A stretch of 64,000 bases of DNA, from NCBI RefSeq assembly GCF_018361265.1, contig NZ_JAFLNH010000001.1:496001-560000 (forward strand), in the 5' to 3' direction. Positions 27,801 to 37,062 of this stretch are shown one piece after another. The translations under genes and the position numbers were made by a program. This DNA comes from Mycobacterium sp. SM1 (GTDB lineage Bacteria > Actinomycetota > Actinomycetes > Mycobacteriales > Mycobacteriaceae). Below the pieces are notes generated by a model that searched no databases, was not told the origin of the DNA, and was given only the letters and a program-made list of their open reading frames with translations. Every line of letters begins with the position of its first letter. Within the stretch, counting starts at the first letter, position 1.

Positions 27801-30800
27801 ACGACGTGACCGGCACCCTCGAACCGCTCGGAGAGCCGCGCCCAGTCAGCGTCGATCTCGTCCTCATCGGCCAGCCACAGCCTGACCAAGTCCTCGCGCG
27901 CGCTGGCCCAGCGGTCGTCGAAGAGAACGGCTTTCTTGGCGTCAAACACCGGTGCCACCAACCGTGGCCAGTCCGCACCGAGTTCCGCGGTGACCAGGTC
28001 GACCAGCTCGGCGTCGGTCGCGACCGGCGACGCGGTGACCGGGTCGTCCAGCCCCAGCTGGCTGAGCACCAGGCGGGCCGCCGACGCGAGCACGCCGTCG
28101 CGGCCGGTGATCTGCTCGGTGAACTCGTTGAGCGCGGCCGCGTCGACGGTGGCACCGCCGCCACCCCCCGAGGACGGCAGGGCCACCGCGACGCCCCGGC
28201 GCGCGGCGACCGCGGTGACCGCGGCGTCGATCACCCTGTCGACGCCGGCCGCATCGGCCAACGCGCCCTCGTGCAGGTGTCCCAGGGCACCGCCACGAAC
28301 GCTGGTGCCCTCACGGGTTCCCAGGGCGACCTCGACGGTGACGTGTTTCGCCCACCCGTCGCCGAGCTGCCAGACCTTCTTCACCCGCTCCGCGACAGCG
28401 GCGGGCCGCTTGCCGGCGGGCCCCAGGACCGTCCGCAACTGGTCGTTGATCGCGTCGGAAAGCACCGGCCCGTAAGGCTTATAGGTGCGCGCAAGCTTCG
28501 TCACCTGCGACCGCAGCGAGGCCAGGTCGGCCTCCGCGGCACCGTCGATGGCGCCCAGGCTCAGCTCGGAACCCAGGTCCACCAACAGCTGGTTGCGCCG
28601 CGACGAGGCGCCGTCGGTGATGGACTCGATGGAGTCCAGCTCCTCGATCTGGTCGATGCGCATTTTGGCCGCCAGCGCGATCAACGCCAGGGTGGCGTCG
28701 GCCGCGTCGAACGGGATGTCCTCCGGGCGGGGAGCGCCCGACGGAGCGGTGGCCGGCGCCGGCGCCGGGACTGCATCGCTCGTGACCGCCTCGGGCGCAG
28801 CCGGTTCCCCATCACCCTCGTCCCCGGGCTCCGGCTCGGGATCGGTGTCGGTGGCAAACAGCACCGCGGCATCGCGTTCCGCGTTGAGCACTTCGACTGC
28901 GCTGTGGGCATATTCGGGCAGCTTGAGGGTGTTGCTCGCCAATCCGGCCACGGTCGGCGCCGACTTCACACCGATCTCGACGAACCGTTCCACACCTAGC
29001 CCCCCGGCGGCCTCTTCGGTGAGCAACAGGTCCTGCGTCTCGATCCAGCGCACCGGACTGGCGAACTGCCAGGCCAACAGCTCGATGAACACCGTGCGCG
29101 CCATTTCGCGCGGCCGCTCCCTGCGCCAAGTGTCGTAGTCGGCGAGGATCGGATCGAGTGGCTCGGCCGGCACCAAGTCGCGGATCTCTTGAATGAAGTC
29201 GCGATCCAAGGAGAACGGCCGCGGCACTAGGTTGGGAATGTAGCGCCCGATGATCAGATCGGGATCCTTGTCGTGCGGCATGACCCGGTCCAGCGAGCGG
29301 CGGAATTCCGCCACACCGACCCGCAGCACACGCGAGTGGAACGGCACATCGATGCCCGGAACCAAAATGAATGACCGCTTGCCCCCCGTCATTTCGCGAC
29401 GCTTTTCGACCTCGGCCTCCAGCGCTTCCAGTCCACGGACGGTGCCGACGATCGCGTATTGGGAGCCGCGCAGGTTGTAATTCACGATCTCAAGAAATTC
29501 CCCGGTGCGCTCAGCGATCTCGGCTACGAACGCCGGAACGTCGGCATCCGCGAGGTCGATCTGCGAGGGGCGGATGGCCGCCAGCCGGTAGTTGGAGCGA
29601 CCCAGCTCGTCGCGCGGCACGATGTCATGCATCTTCGACCCACGGTGAAACACCGTTTCCAGCAAAGCCTCAAGCTCATAGATCCCGGTCACGCAGGCCA
29701 ACGCGGTGTACTCACCCACGGAGTGCCCGCATGCGATCGCGCCCTCGACGAAGGCTCCGCGCTCGCGCATCTCGGCCACCTGCGCCGCCGCCACGGTGGC
29801 CATCGCCACCTGGGTGAACTGCGTCAGGTACAGCACCCCGTCGGGGTGGTGGTAGTGCACGCCGCGCGCAATGATGCTGGTAGGGTTGTCGCGCACCACA
29901 TGCAGCACCGAAAAGCCCAGGGTCTCACGGGTGAACTTGTCCGCCGAGTCCCACACCTTGCGGGCGGCCTTGGAGCGCGCTCGCACCTCCATGCCCATGC
30001 CCTTGTGCTGGATGCCCTGGCCGGGGAACGCGTACACCGTCTTGGGAGCGGCCAGCCGTGCGCTGGCCGACATCACCAGATCCGGGCCGACACGAGCGGC
30101 GACCTCCACGATCTCGGCACCCTGATCGATCCCGACCCGATCGACACGGAAGTCGACCTCGTCGCCGGGGCGAACCATGCCCAAAAAGCGCGCGGTCCAG
30201 CCGACAAGGCGCGCCGGCGGGCGGGCCTGCCCGTCGGTGGCAGTCACCACGTGCTGCGCGGCGGCGGATAGCCACATACCGTGCACGATCGGCGATTCCA
30301 GCCCCGCCAGCAATGCTGCGGCGCGATCGGTGTGAATCGGGTTGTGGTCACCGGACACCACCGCGAATGGCCGCATGTCGACCGGTGCGGTGAGTCTGAC
30401 GTCGCGCCGGCGTCGCCGGGGAGTCTCGGTCGCGTTATCCGACACCGCGCCTCCGGCCCGGACCGGCTCGGTGAGCTCGGCGGCGCCGGTGCGCCCACGG
30501 ATCGCGAACCGCTCCTCGAGGGTGGCAAGCACCGCCCCGTCTTTTCCGGCTACCGTGACCGAGACCGGCACGACACGACCAACTTCGGTGTCGACGGCTG
30601 TTGAAACCGTTGCAGTGACAGTCAATTCGACAGGAACTGTGGGCAGTGGACCGACCAGCCGGGCGGCATGATCCAGGTGCACCAGGCTCAGCAGTCCCTC
30701 CACCACGGGCATCCCGGTTTCGGTGACCGCAGCGCCGATTGCCGCGAAAACCGCTGGCCAGCAAGGACCTACCAGTGCGTCAGGCACGGTGGTGAGCCCG

Positions 30801-33800
30801 GGTGCCAGCGGCTCGCCGAAGGTAGCCGTGACCCCGGTGTGGTCGGCGACCCGTTCCGGGTTCCACTCCACCGTTACGGTTGCTGTTCCGTCGTCTACTG
30901 GAGGCAGCGCTTCCGGCCCGTCGACACCGGCGGCGATGGCCAGCACCGAGCGCATAGCGCTGGTCGCGTCCGCTGTGCTGACAACCGGCATACCCCCGTC
31001 AATTGTGTTGGCGGCCAACGTGAGACGGATTTCGACCCAGGAACCGGACACCGGAACGCTCAGCAGAACCTGGTCGTCGGCGCTGGCCTGCAGCCGCGCA
31101 CCGGTGGATGAGTGTGTAGCGCTGCGGTTTTCGTGGACTTGCCAGTCGCCGGGATCGGCGATGCGGTGCACCGGGTTAGTGGTGGCCCGGCCTGCCCACA
31201 GCACATCGGGAGAGTCGAGGACGACGGCCAGCGGCCCGGCCACATCGGTACGGCCCCGCCGGCGGGAAGCAACGGGTTGCGGCTGCCCACCGGCGGCCAG
31301 TATCTCGTCGATGGCGGCCTGCTCGAAGCGGTCCAGCAGCTCCCCGACGGGCTCATCCATGCGGGTGATGCCCGCCACGGACGTCGGGCCCGGAATGATG
31401 CACACCTGGTCGGCGTCGTAGCGGGCGTCGTGCGCCTGCCACAGCGAGTCGCTGCGCCACCAGCGCCGCACGTCCTTGTCGATGATCGGCACAAAGTTGA
31501 CCGGCTTGCCCGGTGTCTTGCACAAGGTGACGAAGAAGGGCACGTCGGCGGGGTGCAGGTGCACGGTCGCGGCGTCGGGGTAGCGCGCCAGCAGGGCGGC
31601 GATCGCCTCGTGGGGAGTCTCCAGCAGCTGACGGTCTGCGAACAACGTCTCAATCGGACCGAATTCCTTTGGATGCAACCGCGCCTCGGTGCGCTGCAGC
31701 ATCTTTTCGAACCGGTCGCGCCACGCGTCGGCCAGCCACGGACTGCCGGGCGCGGCGGTGTCGGCGGTGGAGTTGCCGTCGCCGATGGTCAGCTCGAGGT
31801 AGCGACGCAGCCACTGCAGATAGGTCATCTCGCCGACGTCGCCGAAGTAGGGTTTAGCGGTTTTGGCCATCGCGGCGATAATCTCGTCACGGCGCGCCGC
31901 AACCGCCTCGGCGTCACCGGCCACCTCGTCGAGCAGCCGACCACACCGGGAAGCCGCGTTGTCGATCTCGTGGATGTCGGCACCGAGCTGGCTGCGGCTA
32001 GAAGCCATGCCGCCCTGGGCTTGTCCGGCACCGACCCACTGGTCGGTGCCCTGGGTTTCCACCAGCATCCGCTTGACCGACGGCGACGTGGTGGCCTCTT
32101 TGGTCGCCATCGCCGCGGTGCCGACCAAGATGCCGTCGACCGGCATCGGCGGAAAGCCGTAGGACCGCGCCCACCGCCCGGACAGGTAGTCAGCCGCCCG
32201 CTCGGGCGTGCCGATGCCGCCGCCGACGCAGACGGTGATGTTGCCGCGCGAGCGCACCTCCGAGTAGGTGGCCAGCAGCAAATCGTCGAGGTCTTCCCAG
32301 GAGTGGTGCCCGCCGGCGCGCCCGCCCTCGATGTGCATGATCACCGGCTTGGTGGGCACCTCGGTCGCAATGCGGATCACCGCGCGGATCTGCTCGACGG
32401 TACCGGGCTTGAACACCACATGGCTGATGCCGACCGCGTTGAGCTCATCGATCAGCTCGACGGCCTCTTCCAGCTCGGGGATCCCGGCGCTGATGACCAC
32501 GCCGTCGATCGGTGCGCCGGACTGGCGGGCCTTCTGCACCAACCGCTTGCCACCCACCTGCAGCTTCCACAGATACGGATCCAGGAACAAGGCGTTGAAT
32601 TCGAAGGTGCGCCCGGGCTCCAGCAGCCTGGTCAGCTCGTCGATGCGGTTTGCGAAGATCTCTTCGGTGACCTGTCCGCCGCCGGCGAGCTCGGCCCAGT
32701 GCCCGGCGTTGGCGGCGGCGGCGACGATCTTGGCGTCCACGGTGGTAGGGGTCATGCCTGCCAGCAGAATTGGTGATCTGCCGGTCAACCGGGAGAATTT
32801 GGTGGAGAGCTTGACCCTGCCGTCGGGCAGGCGCACCAGCGATGGGGCGTAACTGGACCACGGGCGCGCCACCTCGGGAACGGCCCCGACGGTAAACAGG
32901 TTGCGCTGTCCCCCGCGGGTCGCCGCCGGCACGATGCCCACACCGAGGCCACGAATCACCGGCGCGGTCAGCCGGGTCAGGATGTCACCGGGACCCAGGT
33001 CGAGGATCCAGCGTGCCCCGGCCTCGTGCAGCCTGGTGACTTCCGCCACCCAGTCGACCTCGCGCACCAGGATGGCCTCGGTCATCGCGCGAGCCAAGTC
33101 GACGTCGAGACCTGCCTTTTCGGCCCAACCGGCGACAAGGCCGATCCCGTCGGCGAGCCGGGGGGTGTGGAAGCCGACCTCGACCTGTACCGGGTCGAAC
33201 ACCGGCGCGAACACGGCGCCGCCGCGCACCTTGTTCTTGCGCTCGGCCTCCTCCTTCTCAGAGATCTGCTTGCAGTAAAGCTCGAAACGCGACAGCTGCT
33301 CGGGGGTTCCGGTGATGACCACCGCGCGGCGGCCATTACGGATGGATAACACCGGGGGCAGCACGGTACGGACATCCTTGGCGAACTCGTCAAGCAGTGC
33401 GCGGATGCGCTCGGGGTCGGCGTTGGTGACCGACACCATAGGTGGGCGGTCGCCGAGAATGGAGATTCCGCGGCGACGCGCCACCAGCGTGCCCGCGGCC
33501 CCGATGAGCTGCGCCAAGGCCAGCAGCTCAACGTCACGGGCGCCGGCGGCCTTCAGCGCCTCGACCGCCAGCACCCCTTGGGAATGCCCCGCAACCGCTA
33601 CCGGCGGCACGGCGGAGAAATCCAGGCCCTGGCGCGCCAACGCGCGCATCACCGCGATCTGGGTCAGCAGCACACCGGGCACCGACACCGCGGCGGAGGT
33701 TAGCTGCTTGGCCGGGGGCACCGGATCCTCCGCGGCCAGCGCGCGAATCCAGCCCAGCGGATCGAAGCCGATGGGGCGCACCACGACCAGTTCCTTCGCG

Positions 33801-34033
33801 ACCGGCTCGAGGCGCAGTTCCGCCTCGCCGACCAGTGTCGCCAACTCGGACTCGATACCGGCCGAAGACACCAGCTCCTCGAGCGGCTCCAGCCACGCGC
33901 TGCCCTGGCCGCCGAACGCGATCGCGTAGGCCTCGCCCGCCATCAGGCGATCGACCAGAGTATGGGTGTGCGCGCCCTCCGGGGCACTGCCATCGCGGCC
34001 CGCTGACACCCTGTCGTGCTCATAGATCGTCAC
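24821..34033 (-). CDS. fas: Type I fatty acid synthase, multifunctional
   Basis: A 3070-residue cytosolic megasynthase making C16-C26 acyl-CoAs. Domains with approximate residues: acetyltransferase (VAGHSQGVLA, Ser about 151); enoyl reductase (LAGMTPTTVDAKIVAAAANA, about 426); MaoC-type dehydratase (GDHNPIHTDRAAALL, about 1229); malonyl/palmitoyl transferase (CGHSVGEYTALA, about 1438); ACP (TDGASSRRNQLLVDLG, pantetheine Ser about 1807); ketoreductase (VVTGASKGSIAASVV, about 2122); and ketosynthase (AACATAAVSVEEG, Cys about 2721, with SKHDTSTLANDPNE and LTGHAKGGAA). GTG 34033 follows GGGAGA. acpS lies downstream in the same orientation. All catalytic motifs look intact. Length matches Rv2524c (3069). 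Confidence 0.98.
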   Translation of the reverse strand: MTIYEHDRVSAGRDGSAPEGAHTHTLVDRLMAGEAYAIAFGGQGSAWLEPLEELVSSAGIESELATLVGEAELRLEPVAKELVVVRPIGFDPLGWIRALAAEDPVPPAKQLTSAAVSVPGVLLTQIAVMRALARQGLDFSAVPPVAVAGHSQGVLAVEALKAAGARDVELLALAQLIGAAGTLVARRRGISILGDRPPMVSVTNADPERIRALLDEFAKDVRTVLPPVLSIRNGRRAVVITGTPEQLSRFELYCKQISEKEEAERKNKVRGGAVFAPVFDPVQVEVGFHTPRLADGIGLVAGWAEKAGLDVDLARAMTEAILVREVDWVAEVTRLHEAGARWILDLGPGDILTRLTAPVIRGLGVGIVPAATRGGQRNLFTVGAVPEVARPWSSYAPSLVRLPDGRVKLSTKFSRLTGRSPILLAGMTPTTVDAKIVAAAANAGHWAELAGGGQVTEEIFANRIDELTRLLEPGRTFEFNALFLDPYLWKLQVGGKRLVQKARQSGAPIDGVVISAGIPELEEAVELIDELNAVGISHVVFKPGTVEQIRAVIRIATEVPTKPVIMHIEGGRAGGHHSWEDLDDLLLATYSEVRSRGNITVCVGGGIGTPERAADYLSGRWARSYGFPPMPVDGILVGTAAMATKEATTSPSVKRMLVETQGTDQWVGAGQAQGGMASSRSQLGADIHEIDNAASRCGRLLDEVAGDAEAVAARRDEIIAAMAKTAKPYFGDVGEMTYLQWLRRYLELTIGDGNSTADTAAPGSPWLADAWRDRFEKMLQRTEARLHPKEFGPIETLFADRQLLETPHEAIAALLARYPDAATVHLHPADVPFFVTLCKTPGKPVNFVPIIDKDVRRWWRSDSLWQAHDARYDADQVCIIPGPTSVAGITRMDEPVGELLDRFEQAAIDEILAAGGQPQPVASRRRGRTDVAGPLAVVLDSPDVLWAGRATTNPVHRIADPGDWQVHENRSATHSSTGARLQASADDQVLLSVPVSGSWVEIRLTLAANTIDGGMPVVSTADATSAMRSVLAIAAGVDGPEALPPVDDGTATVTVEWNPERVADHTGVTATFGEPLAPGLTTVPDALVGPCWPAVFAAIGAAVTETGMPVVEGLLSLVHLDHAARLVGPLPTVPVELTVTATVSTAVDTEVGRVVPVSVTVAGKDGAVLATLEERFAIRGRTGAAELTEPVRAGGAVSDNATETPRRRRRDVRLTAPVDMRPFAVVSGDHNPIHTDRAAALLAGLESPIVHGMWLSAAAQHVVTATDGQARPPARLVGWTARFLGMVRPGDEVDFRVDRVGIDQGAEIVEVAARVGPDLVMSASARLAAPKTVYAFPGQGIQHKGMGMEVRARSKAARKVWDSADKFTRETLGFSVLHVVRDNPTSIIARGVHYHHPDGVLYLTQFTQVAMATVAAAQVAEMRERGAFVEGAIACGHSVGEYTALACVTGIYELEALLETVFHRGSKMHDIVPRDELGRSNYRLAAIRPSQIDLADADVPAFVAEIAERTGEFLEIVNYNLRGSQYAIVGTVRGLEALEAEVEKRREMTGGKRSFILVPGIDVPFHSRVLRVGVAEFRRSLDRVMPHDKDPDLIIGRYIPNLVPRPFSLDRDFIQEIRDLVPAEPLDPILADYDTWRRERPREMARTVFIELLAWQFASPVRWIETQDLLLTEEAAGGLGVERFVEIGVKSAPTVAGLASNTLKLPEYAHSAVEVLNAERDAAVLFATDTDPEPEPGDEGDGEPAAPEAVTSDAVPAPAPATAPSGAPRPEDIPFDAADATLALIALAAKMRIDQIEELDSIESITDGASSRRNQLLVDLGSELSLGAIDGAAEADLASLRSQVTKLARTYKPYGPVLSDAINDQLRTVLGPAGKRPAAVAERVKKVWQLGDGWAKHVTVEVALGTREGTSVRGGALGHLHEGALADAAGVDRVIDAAVTAVAARRGVAVALPSSGGGGGATVDAAALNEFTEQITGRDGVLASAARLVLSQLGLDDPVTASPVATDAELVDLVTAELGADWPRLVAPVFDAKKAVLFDDRWASAREDLVRLWLADEDEIDADWARLSERFEGAGHVVATQATWWQGKSLAAGRQIHAALYARIAAGAENPDNGCYSDEVAVVTGASKGSIAASVVARLLDGGATVVATTSRLDDERLAFYRTLYRDHARYGAALWVVPANMASYSDIDALVEWVGSEQTESLGPQSIHVKDALTPTLLFPFAAPRVAGDLSEAGARAEMEMKVLLWAVQRLIGGLSKIGAERDIASRLHVVLPGSPNRGMFGGDGAYGEAKSALDAVVARWRAESSWAARVTLAHALIGWTRGTGLMGHNDAIVSAVEEAGVTTYSTDEMAAMLLGLCDAESKAAAAQAPLTVDLTGGLGDVELDLAGLAATARERAASESGTVDTAPAATIAALPSPPRGYTPAPPPPWDDLDVDPADLVVIVGGAELGPYGSSRTRFEMEVDNELSAAGVLELAWTTGLIRWHDDPQPGWYDTESGELIDESELVERYHDAVVERVGIREWVDDGSIDPDHASPLLVSVFLDKDFTFVVSSEAEARAFVQFDPEHTIIRPVPDSTDWQVTRKAGTEIRVPRKNKLSRTVGGQIPTGFDPTVWGIPADLASSIDRLAVWNIVVTVDAFLSAGFTPAEVMRYVHPTLVANTQGTGMGGGTSMQTMYHGNLLGRNKPNDIFQEVLPNIIAAHVVQSYIGSYGAMIHPVAACATAAVSVEEGVDKIRLGKAELVVAGGLDDLTLEGIIGFGDMAATADTEMMRAKGISDSRFSRPNDRRRLGFVEAQGGGTILLARGDLALRMGLPVLAVVAYAQSFGDGIHTSIPAPGLGALGAGRGGKDSPLARSLAKLGVGVDDIAVISKHDTSTLANDPNETELHERLADSLGRSPGAPLLVVSQKSLTGHAKGGAAVFQMMGMCQMLRDGVIPPNRSLDCVDDELAGSAHLVWVRDTLRLGDKFPLKAGLITSLGFGHVSGVIALVHPQAFLAALDPQERERYQRRADARLLAGQRRLAAAIAGGPPLYERPADRRFDHAVAEKPQEAAMLLNPAARLGDGDVYLR

Positions 34034-34596
34034 CTTGCGTATCTCCCTGTCGTGCTGCTGTTGCGTATCGGTTCGTTCCGCGTATCAGGCGCGCGCTGCC
34101 CCGCGGGTGTTGACAAGCTCGCACCGATCCCCGTCGAACCAGCCGGATCCTCACCGACCGGTATGTCACCGACCCCGACCCGAGGGCCAGACGCCGCGAC
34201 GGAACTACATCGGCTGCCTTAAGGGTGTCATAGCCACGTTGGCGCTGCCGGGGTACGCAGCGGTTACTGATGAGTTCTACGCGCGAGTAGCGGTGGCGTG
34301 GGTAACACGGCGCCTCACCGCGACCGCCGCCGCCCGGGATAAATGTCCTGCGTGTCGATGGTTACGCACGAGTAGCGCAACACCGCAGCTCAACCCCATA
34401 TTGTTATCAAATTGTTATGTTAAAAGTTTGTGCTGGCGCAGATCTTCGGCGCTACGCCTTATCCATAGTCCAACAGCCGTCGCACCCCACGCTTTTCCGC
34501 AGGATGTTTGCTGGGGCGGAGGCTTTCCGGGTTCCCTCAAACCCCCGGCCGAGCGACACAGGGGCGAGGGAGTCTGCTCGAGCGACGTTTCCGGTG
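34034..34596. other. Intergenic region carrying the fas promoter
   Basis: This 563-base region separates fas from the DUF1906 gene upstream on the same strand. No protein-coding gene is convincing. It contains two near-identical 15-base elements (34278-34292 and 34363-34377, listed separately) and an AT-rich tract at 34400-34430 with repeated TTGTTAT. The size suggests complex control of fas. I cannot place the transcription start. Confidence 0.7.
34278..34377. promoter_or_regulatory. Pair of direct repeats upstream of fas, candidate regulator sites
   Basis: TACGCGCGAGTAGCG (34278-34292) and TACGCACGAGTAGCG (34363-34377) match at 14 of 15 positions, with starts 85 bases apart (about eight helical turns). 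Each is partly palindromic (CTAC-N6-GTAG in the first; GTTACGC...GCGCAAC flanks in the second). Position 245-345 bases upstream of fas makes them candidate operators for a fas regulator such as FasR (TetR family in mycobacteria). The repeats are seen; the regulator is inferred. Confidence 0.5.
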
Positions 34597-35319
34597 TTAG
34601 TCCCACTGCCCGAATTGGGGCTTGAGAATGTTGTTGACGTCGACACCGACCCCGGCAACCGTGCGCTTATCGATCTCGACCTGGTGCAGATGGGCGGCCG
34701 GATGGGTGAACCCCTTGGGTGAGCCCCAATTGTGCTGCCAGAAATAGGAGCCCAAGCCGTCGTTCAGCGCCCAGTCGATCGTCTTGGAGTTGGCGTAGAC
34801 GCCGACTCGTTGATGTCCGAGCACCGACTCCCAACCGCGCAGATAGGGAGCGACTTGCTGTTTGTACTGCTCATATGACGGGTCATCATCGATCGAGGCG
34901 TAGATCGGGGCACCGACCGGACCGCCGGCGGCGGTATGCAACTGCCAGCCCCGCGTGGCATGCGTCACACCGGCGCGATAACCGCCCAGCCAGTCGGCGG
35001 TGTTCTCCTTGCCGTATTGGTAGCACGATACGATCTTCAGCCCGTTGCGGTACAGGTCACGTGCCTCATCGAGCTGGATCGGCTTGCCAAGCATCCAGGT
35101 GCCGCCGGGCCGGCGATCGGAGACATACCGGATCGATCCGGCCGCACCGGCGGCCTTGATAGCGCTGGCGGGGATGACCCCGGCCGCGTAGTCCAACAAA
35201 ACACCACCTGGACCCGCGGCCGCCGGCACGGAAAGCGGCGAGGAGGCCACCACGTCAAGACCCAGCATCACCGGCGTCGCAGCCGCGAGTTTGAGCACAT
35301 CGCGCCGAGAGACTGACAC
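34597..35319 (-). CDS. Tat-exported DUF1906 glycoside-hydrolase-like protein
   Basis: A 240-residue protein corresponding to Rv2525c. The twin-arginine signal is explicit (MSVSRRDVLKLAAATPVMLG), with cleavage probably near residue 34 (VPAAAGPGG). The mature part is a DUF1906/Rv2525c-like TIM barrel with acidic residues in IYASIDDDPSYEQY and WQHNWGSPKGFTHPAAHLHQ. The M. tuberculosis protein is a known Tat substrate linked to cell-wall homeostasis and beta-lactam susceptibility; its exact substrate is unsettled. GTG 35319 appears to be a leaderless start. It lies upstream of fas but is probably transcribed separately given the 563-base gap. Confidence 0.9.
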   Translation of the reverse strand: MSVSRRDVLKLAAATPVMLGLDVVASSPLSVPAAAGPGGVLLDYAAGVIPASAIKAAGAAGSIRYVSDRRPGGTWMLGKPIQLDEARDLYRNGLKIVSCYQYGKENTADWLGGYRAGVTHATRGWQLHTAAGGPVGAPIYASIDDDPSYEQYKQQVAPYLRGWESVLGHQRVGVYANSKTIDWALNDGLGSYFWQHNWGSPKGFTHPAAHLHQVEIDKRTVAGVGVDVNNILKPQFGQWD

Positions 35320-35332
35320 GTGTCACAGAATA
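35314..35332 (-). promoter_or_regulatory. Leaderless-type promoter with palindrome over the DUF1906 start codon
   Basis: On the minus strand TATTCT (35332-35327) lies seven bases before GTG 35319, the spacing expected when transcription starts at the start codon itself. No ribosome site is present. A perfect 12-base palindrome, TGACACGTGTCA (35314-35325), covers the start codon and could bind a dimeric regulator. Inferred from sequence only. Confidence 0.5.
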
Positions 35333-35478
35333 GGACACATACACCACCTGAACCATGAACTTCAGTGGTCACAGCTGTGTCAAAGGATAGGCGCCTGATG
35401 TCGGTAGAATCTGCCGATCGATGCTCGTCGGAGTTCGCCGCGGCGCGCCGATGCTCGCGCCGATGGTAGCAAGGAGCA

Positions 35479-35538
35479 ATGCGGCTAAAAACCGGAGCGC
35501 AGTCGATACCGATGCTGACAGATAAACGCCATGGCTGA
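35479..35538 (+). CDS. Possible 19-residue leader peptide overlapping the next gene
   Basis: AAGGAG (35471-35476) precedes ATG 35479, encoding [19 protein letters not shown] and ending at a TGA (35536-35538). That stop overlaps the start of the Mce-associated gene (ATGGCTGA), an arrangement suited to translational coupling. The ribosome site is only two bases from the ATG, closer than ideal, so it is tentative. No attenuator hairpin or codon bias typical of an amino-acid leader is obvious. Confidence 0.3.
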   Translation: MRLKTGAQSIPMLTDKRHG

Positions 35539-36346
35539 CCCCGACGAGCGGCCCCGGGATTGCACCATGAGCGCGGCCGACGCCATGGCGCTGGCCGAGC
35601 TGGCCGAAGCGGAGGCGGCGGAAGCCGAGGCCCTGGCCGCCGCGGCCCGTGCCCGCGCGCGAGCCATCCGGCTACGGCGTGACGCGCAGGCGCAAGCCGC
35701 CGAGGAATCGGCCGACCCGGCTGCCCAGGCCGCGCCCGGCAGGGAGCCCGGTGCCGCGGCGGCCACGACCGAAAGGGCCGCCGAGACGGGTGAGGCCCAC
35801 GGTGTCGGCGTGCCGTCCCCGCACGGGCCCGAGCGTGCGTCCCGGCGGCATCGGCCGCGGATGCCGCCGCTCTCCAGGACCGCCAAAGCGGCGGCGGTCA
35901 TCGCCAGCTGCGGTTTGCTCGCAGCGAGCGCAGCCATGCTGTGGCATCACCACGGTGTCATCGAGCAACGGCAGCGCGCCGCAGCGTTTGCCGCCGGGGC
36001 CAGGCAAGGCGTGATCAACCTGACCTCCCTCGACTTCACGAAGGCAAAGCAGGACGTCCAGCGGGTCCTCGACAGCTCCACCGGTGAGTTCAAGGACGAC
36101 TTTCAGCAGCGCGCCGCTGATTTCACGACAGTGGTCGAGCAGTCCAAGGTCGTCACCGAAGGAACGGTCAACTCCGTGGCCGTGGAGTCTATGGATAAAA
36201 GATCCGCTGTCGTATTGGTGTCGGCAACCTCACGTGTCACCAATTCCGCTGGCGCTAAAGAGGATCCACGGGCATGGCGGCTTAGGGTAACCGTCTCCGA
36301 CGACGGCGGCCAGATGAAGATGTCGAAAGTTGAGTTCGTGCCGTGA
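35531..36346 (+). CDS. Mce-associated membrane protein (first of pair)
   Basis: This 271-residue protein has an Ala/Glu-rich coiled-coil-like N-terminus ([20 protein letters not shown]), an Arg-rich stretch, one membrane helix near residue 120 ([19 protein letters not shown]) and an extracytoplasmic domain with [20 protein letters not shown] and [14 protein letters not shown]. This matches Mce-associated membrane (Mas/Mam) proteins, which stabilise Mce lipid importers. No mce operon is in the window, so this is an orphan pair. ATG 35531 lacks a clear ribosome site; ATG 35567 (MSAADAMAL) is an alternative. The stop overlaps the next start. Confidence 0.75.
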   Translation: MADPDERPRDCTMSAADAMALAELAEAEAAEAEALAAAARARARAIRLRRDAQAQAAEESADPAAQAAPGREPGAAAATTERAAETGEAHGVGVPSPHGPERASRRHRPRMPPLSRTAKAAAVIASCGLLAASAAMLWHHHGVIEQRQRAAAFAAGARQGVINLTSLDFTKAKQDVQRVLDSSTGEFKDDFQQRAADFTTVVEQSKVVTEGTVNSVAVESMDKRSAVVLVSATSRVTNSAGAKEDPRAWRLRVTVSDDGGQMKMSKVEFVP

Positions 36347-36960
36347 CAATCGAAGACAAGGCCGACGTGCAGGACGCCAGGTCCGCTGACGGGCTCGCTA
36401 AGGGCATCACCATCGGCGACACCCAAGACGAAGGCGCTCGGCCGGCGCCTGACGGTGGGATGCGTCGCCGACTGCCTAGGGTGAAACTCGTTCCCGTGGT
36501 TCTCGTTTTGTTGTTGGTGACTTCCACCGCGCTGGCGGCCTGGCTGTACGTCCACCAGTACCGGCCGGACCGGCAAACCGACTCGGGTGTTGCGCGGGCG
36601 GTACTGAGCGCCGCCTCCGACGGGACCGTCGCGCTGCTCTCCTATGCTCCCGATAGCCTGGACCGTGACTTCGCCACCGCCAAGTCACACCTGGCCGGAG
36701 ATTTCTTGTCGTACTACGATCAGTTCACCCGGCAGATCATCGCGCCGGCGGCCAAGCAGAAAGCGTTGAAAACCACTGCGCACGTGATGCGCGCCGCGGT
36801 CGCCGAGCTGCATCCGGATTCGGCGGTCGTGCTGGTCTTCGTCGACCAGGCCACCACCAGCAAGGACAACCCCGATCCGTCTATGGCGGCCAGCAGCATT
36901 CGGGTGACCTTGACCAGGGTTCACGGCAACTGGCTGATCACCAAATTCGATCCGGTGTAA
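36343..36960 (+). CDS. Mce-associated membrane protein (second of pair)
   Basis: This 205-residue protein has a GTG start overlapping the upstream stop (GTGA). A short cytoplasmic N-terminus precedes a membrane helix ([20 protein letters not shown], about residues 50-69) and a NTF2-like outer domain ([20 protein letters not shown]; ...[10 protein letters not shown]) characteristic of Mce-associated proteins. It resembles the Rv1362c/Rv1363c type of tandem pairs as I remember them. It probably forms a complex with the preceding protein; its Mce partner must be elsewhere. Confidence 0.78.
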   Translation: MTIEDKADVQDARSADGLAKGITIGDTQDEGARPAPDGGMRRRLPRVKLVPVVLVLLLVTSTALAAWLYVHQYRPDRQTDSGVARAVLSAASDGTVALLSYAPDSLDRDFATAKSHLAGDFLSYYDQFTRQIIAPAAKQKALKTTAHVMRAAVAELHPDSAVVLVFVDQATTSKDNPDPSMAASSIRVTLTRVHGNWLITKFDPV

Positions 36961-37062
36961 GAACGGTTATCACACGACGCTCGTCGGCGACCTACATCGC
37001 GCCACGGAGCGGCTTGATTGCCCCGGCCACGGGCCAAGACCTCCGAGCCCCGAGCACCGGTC

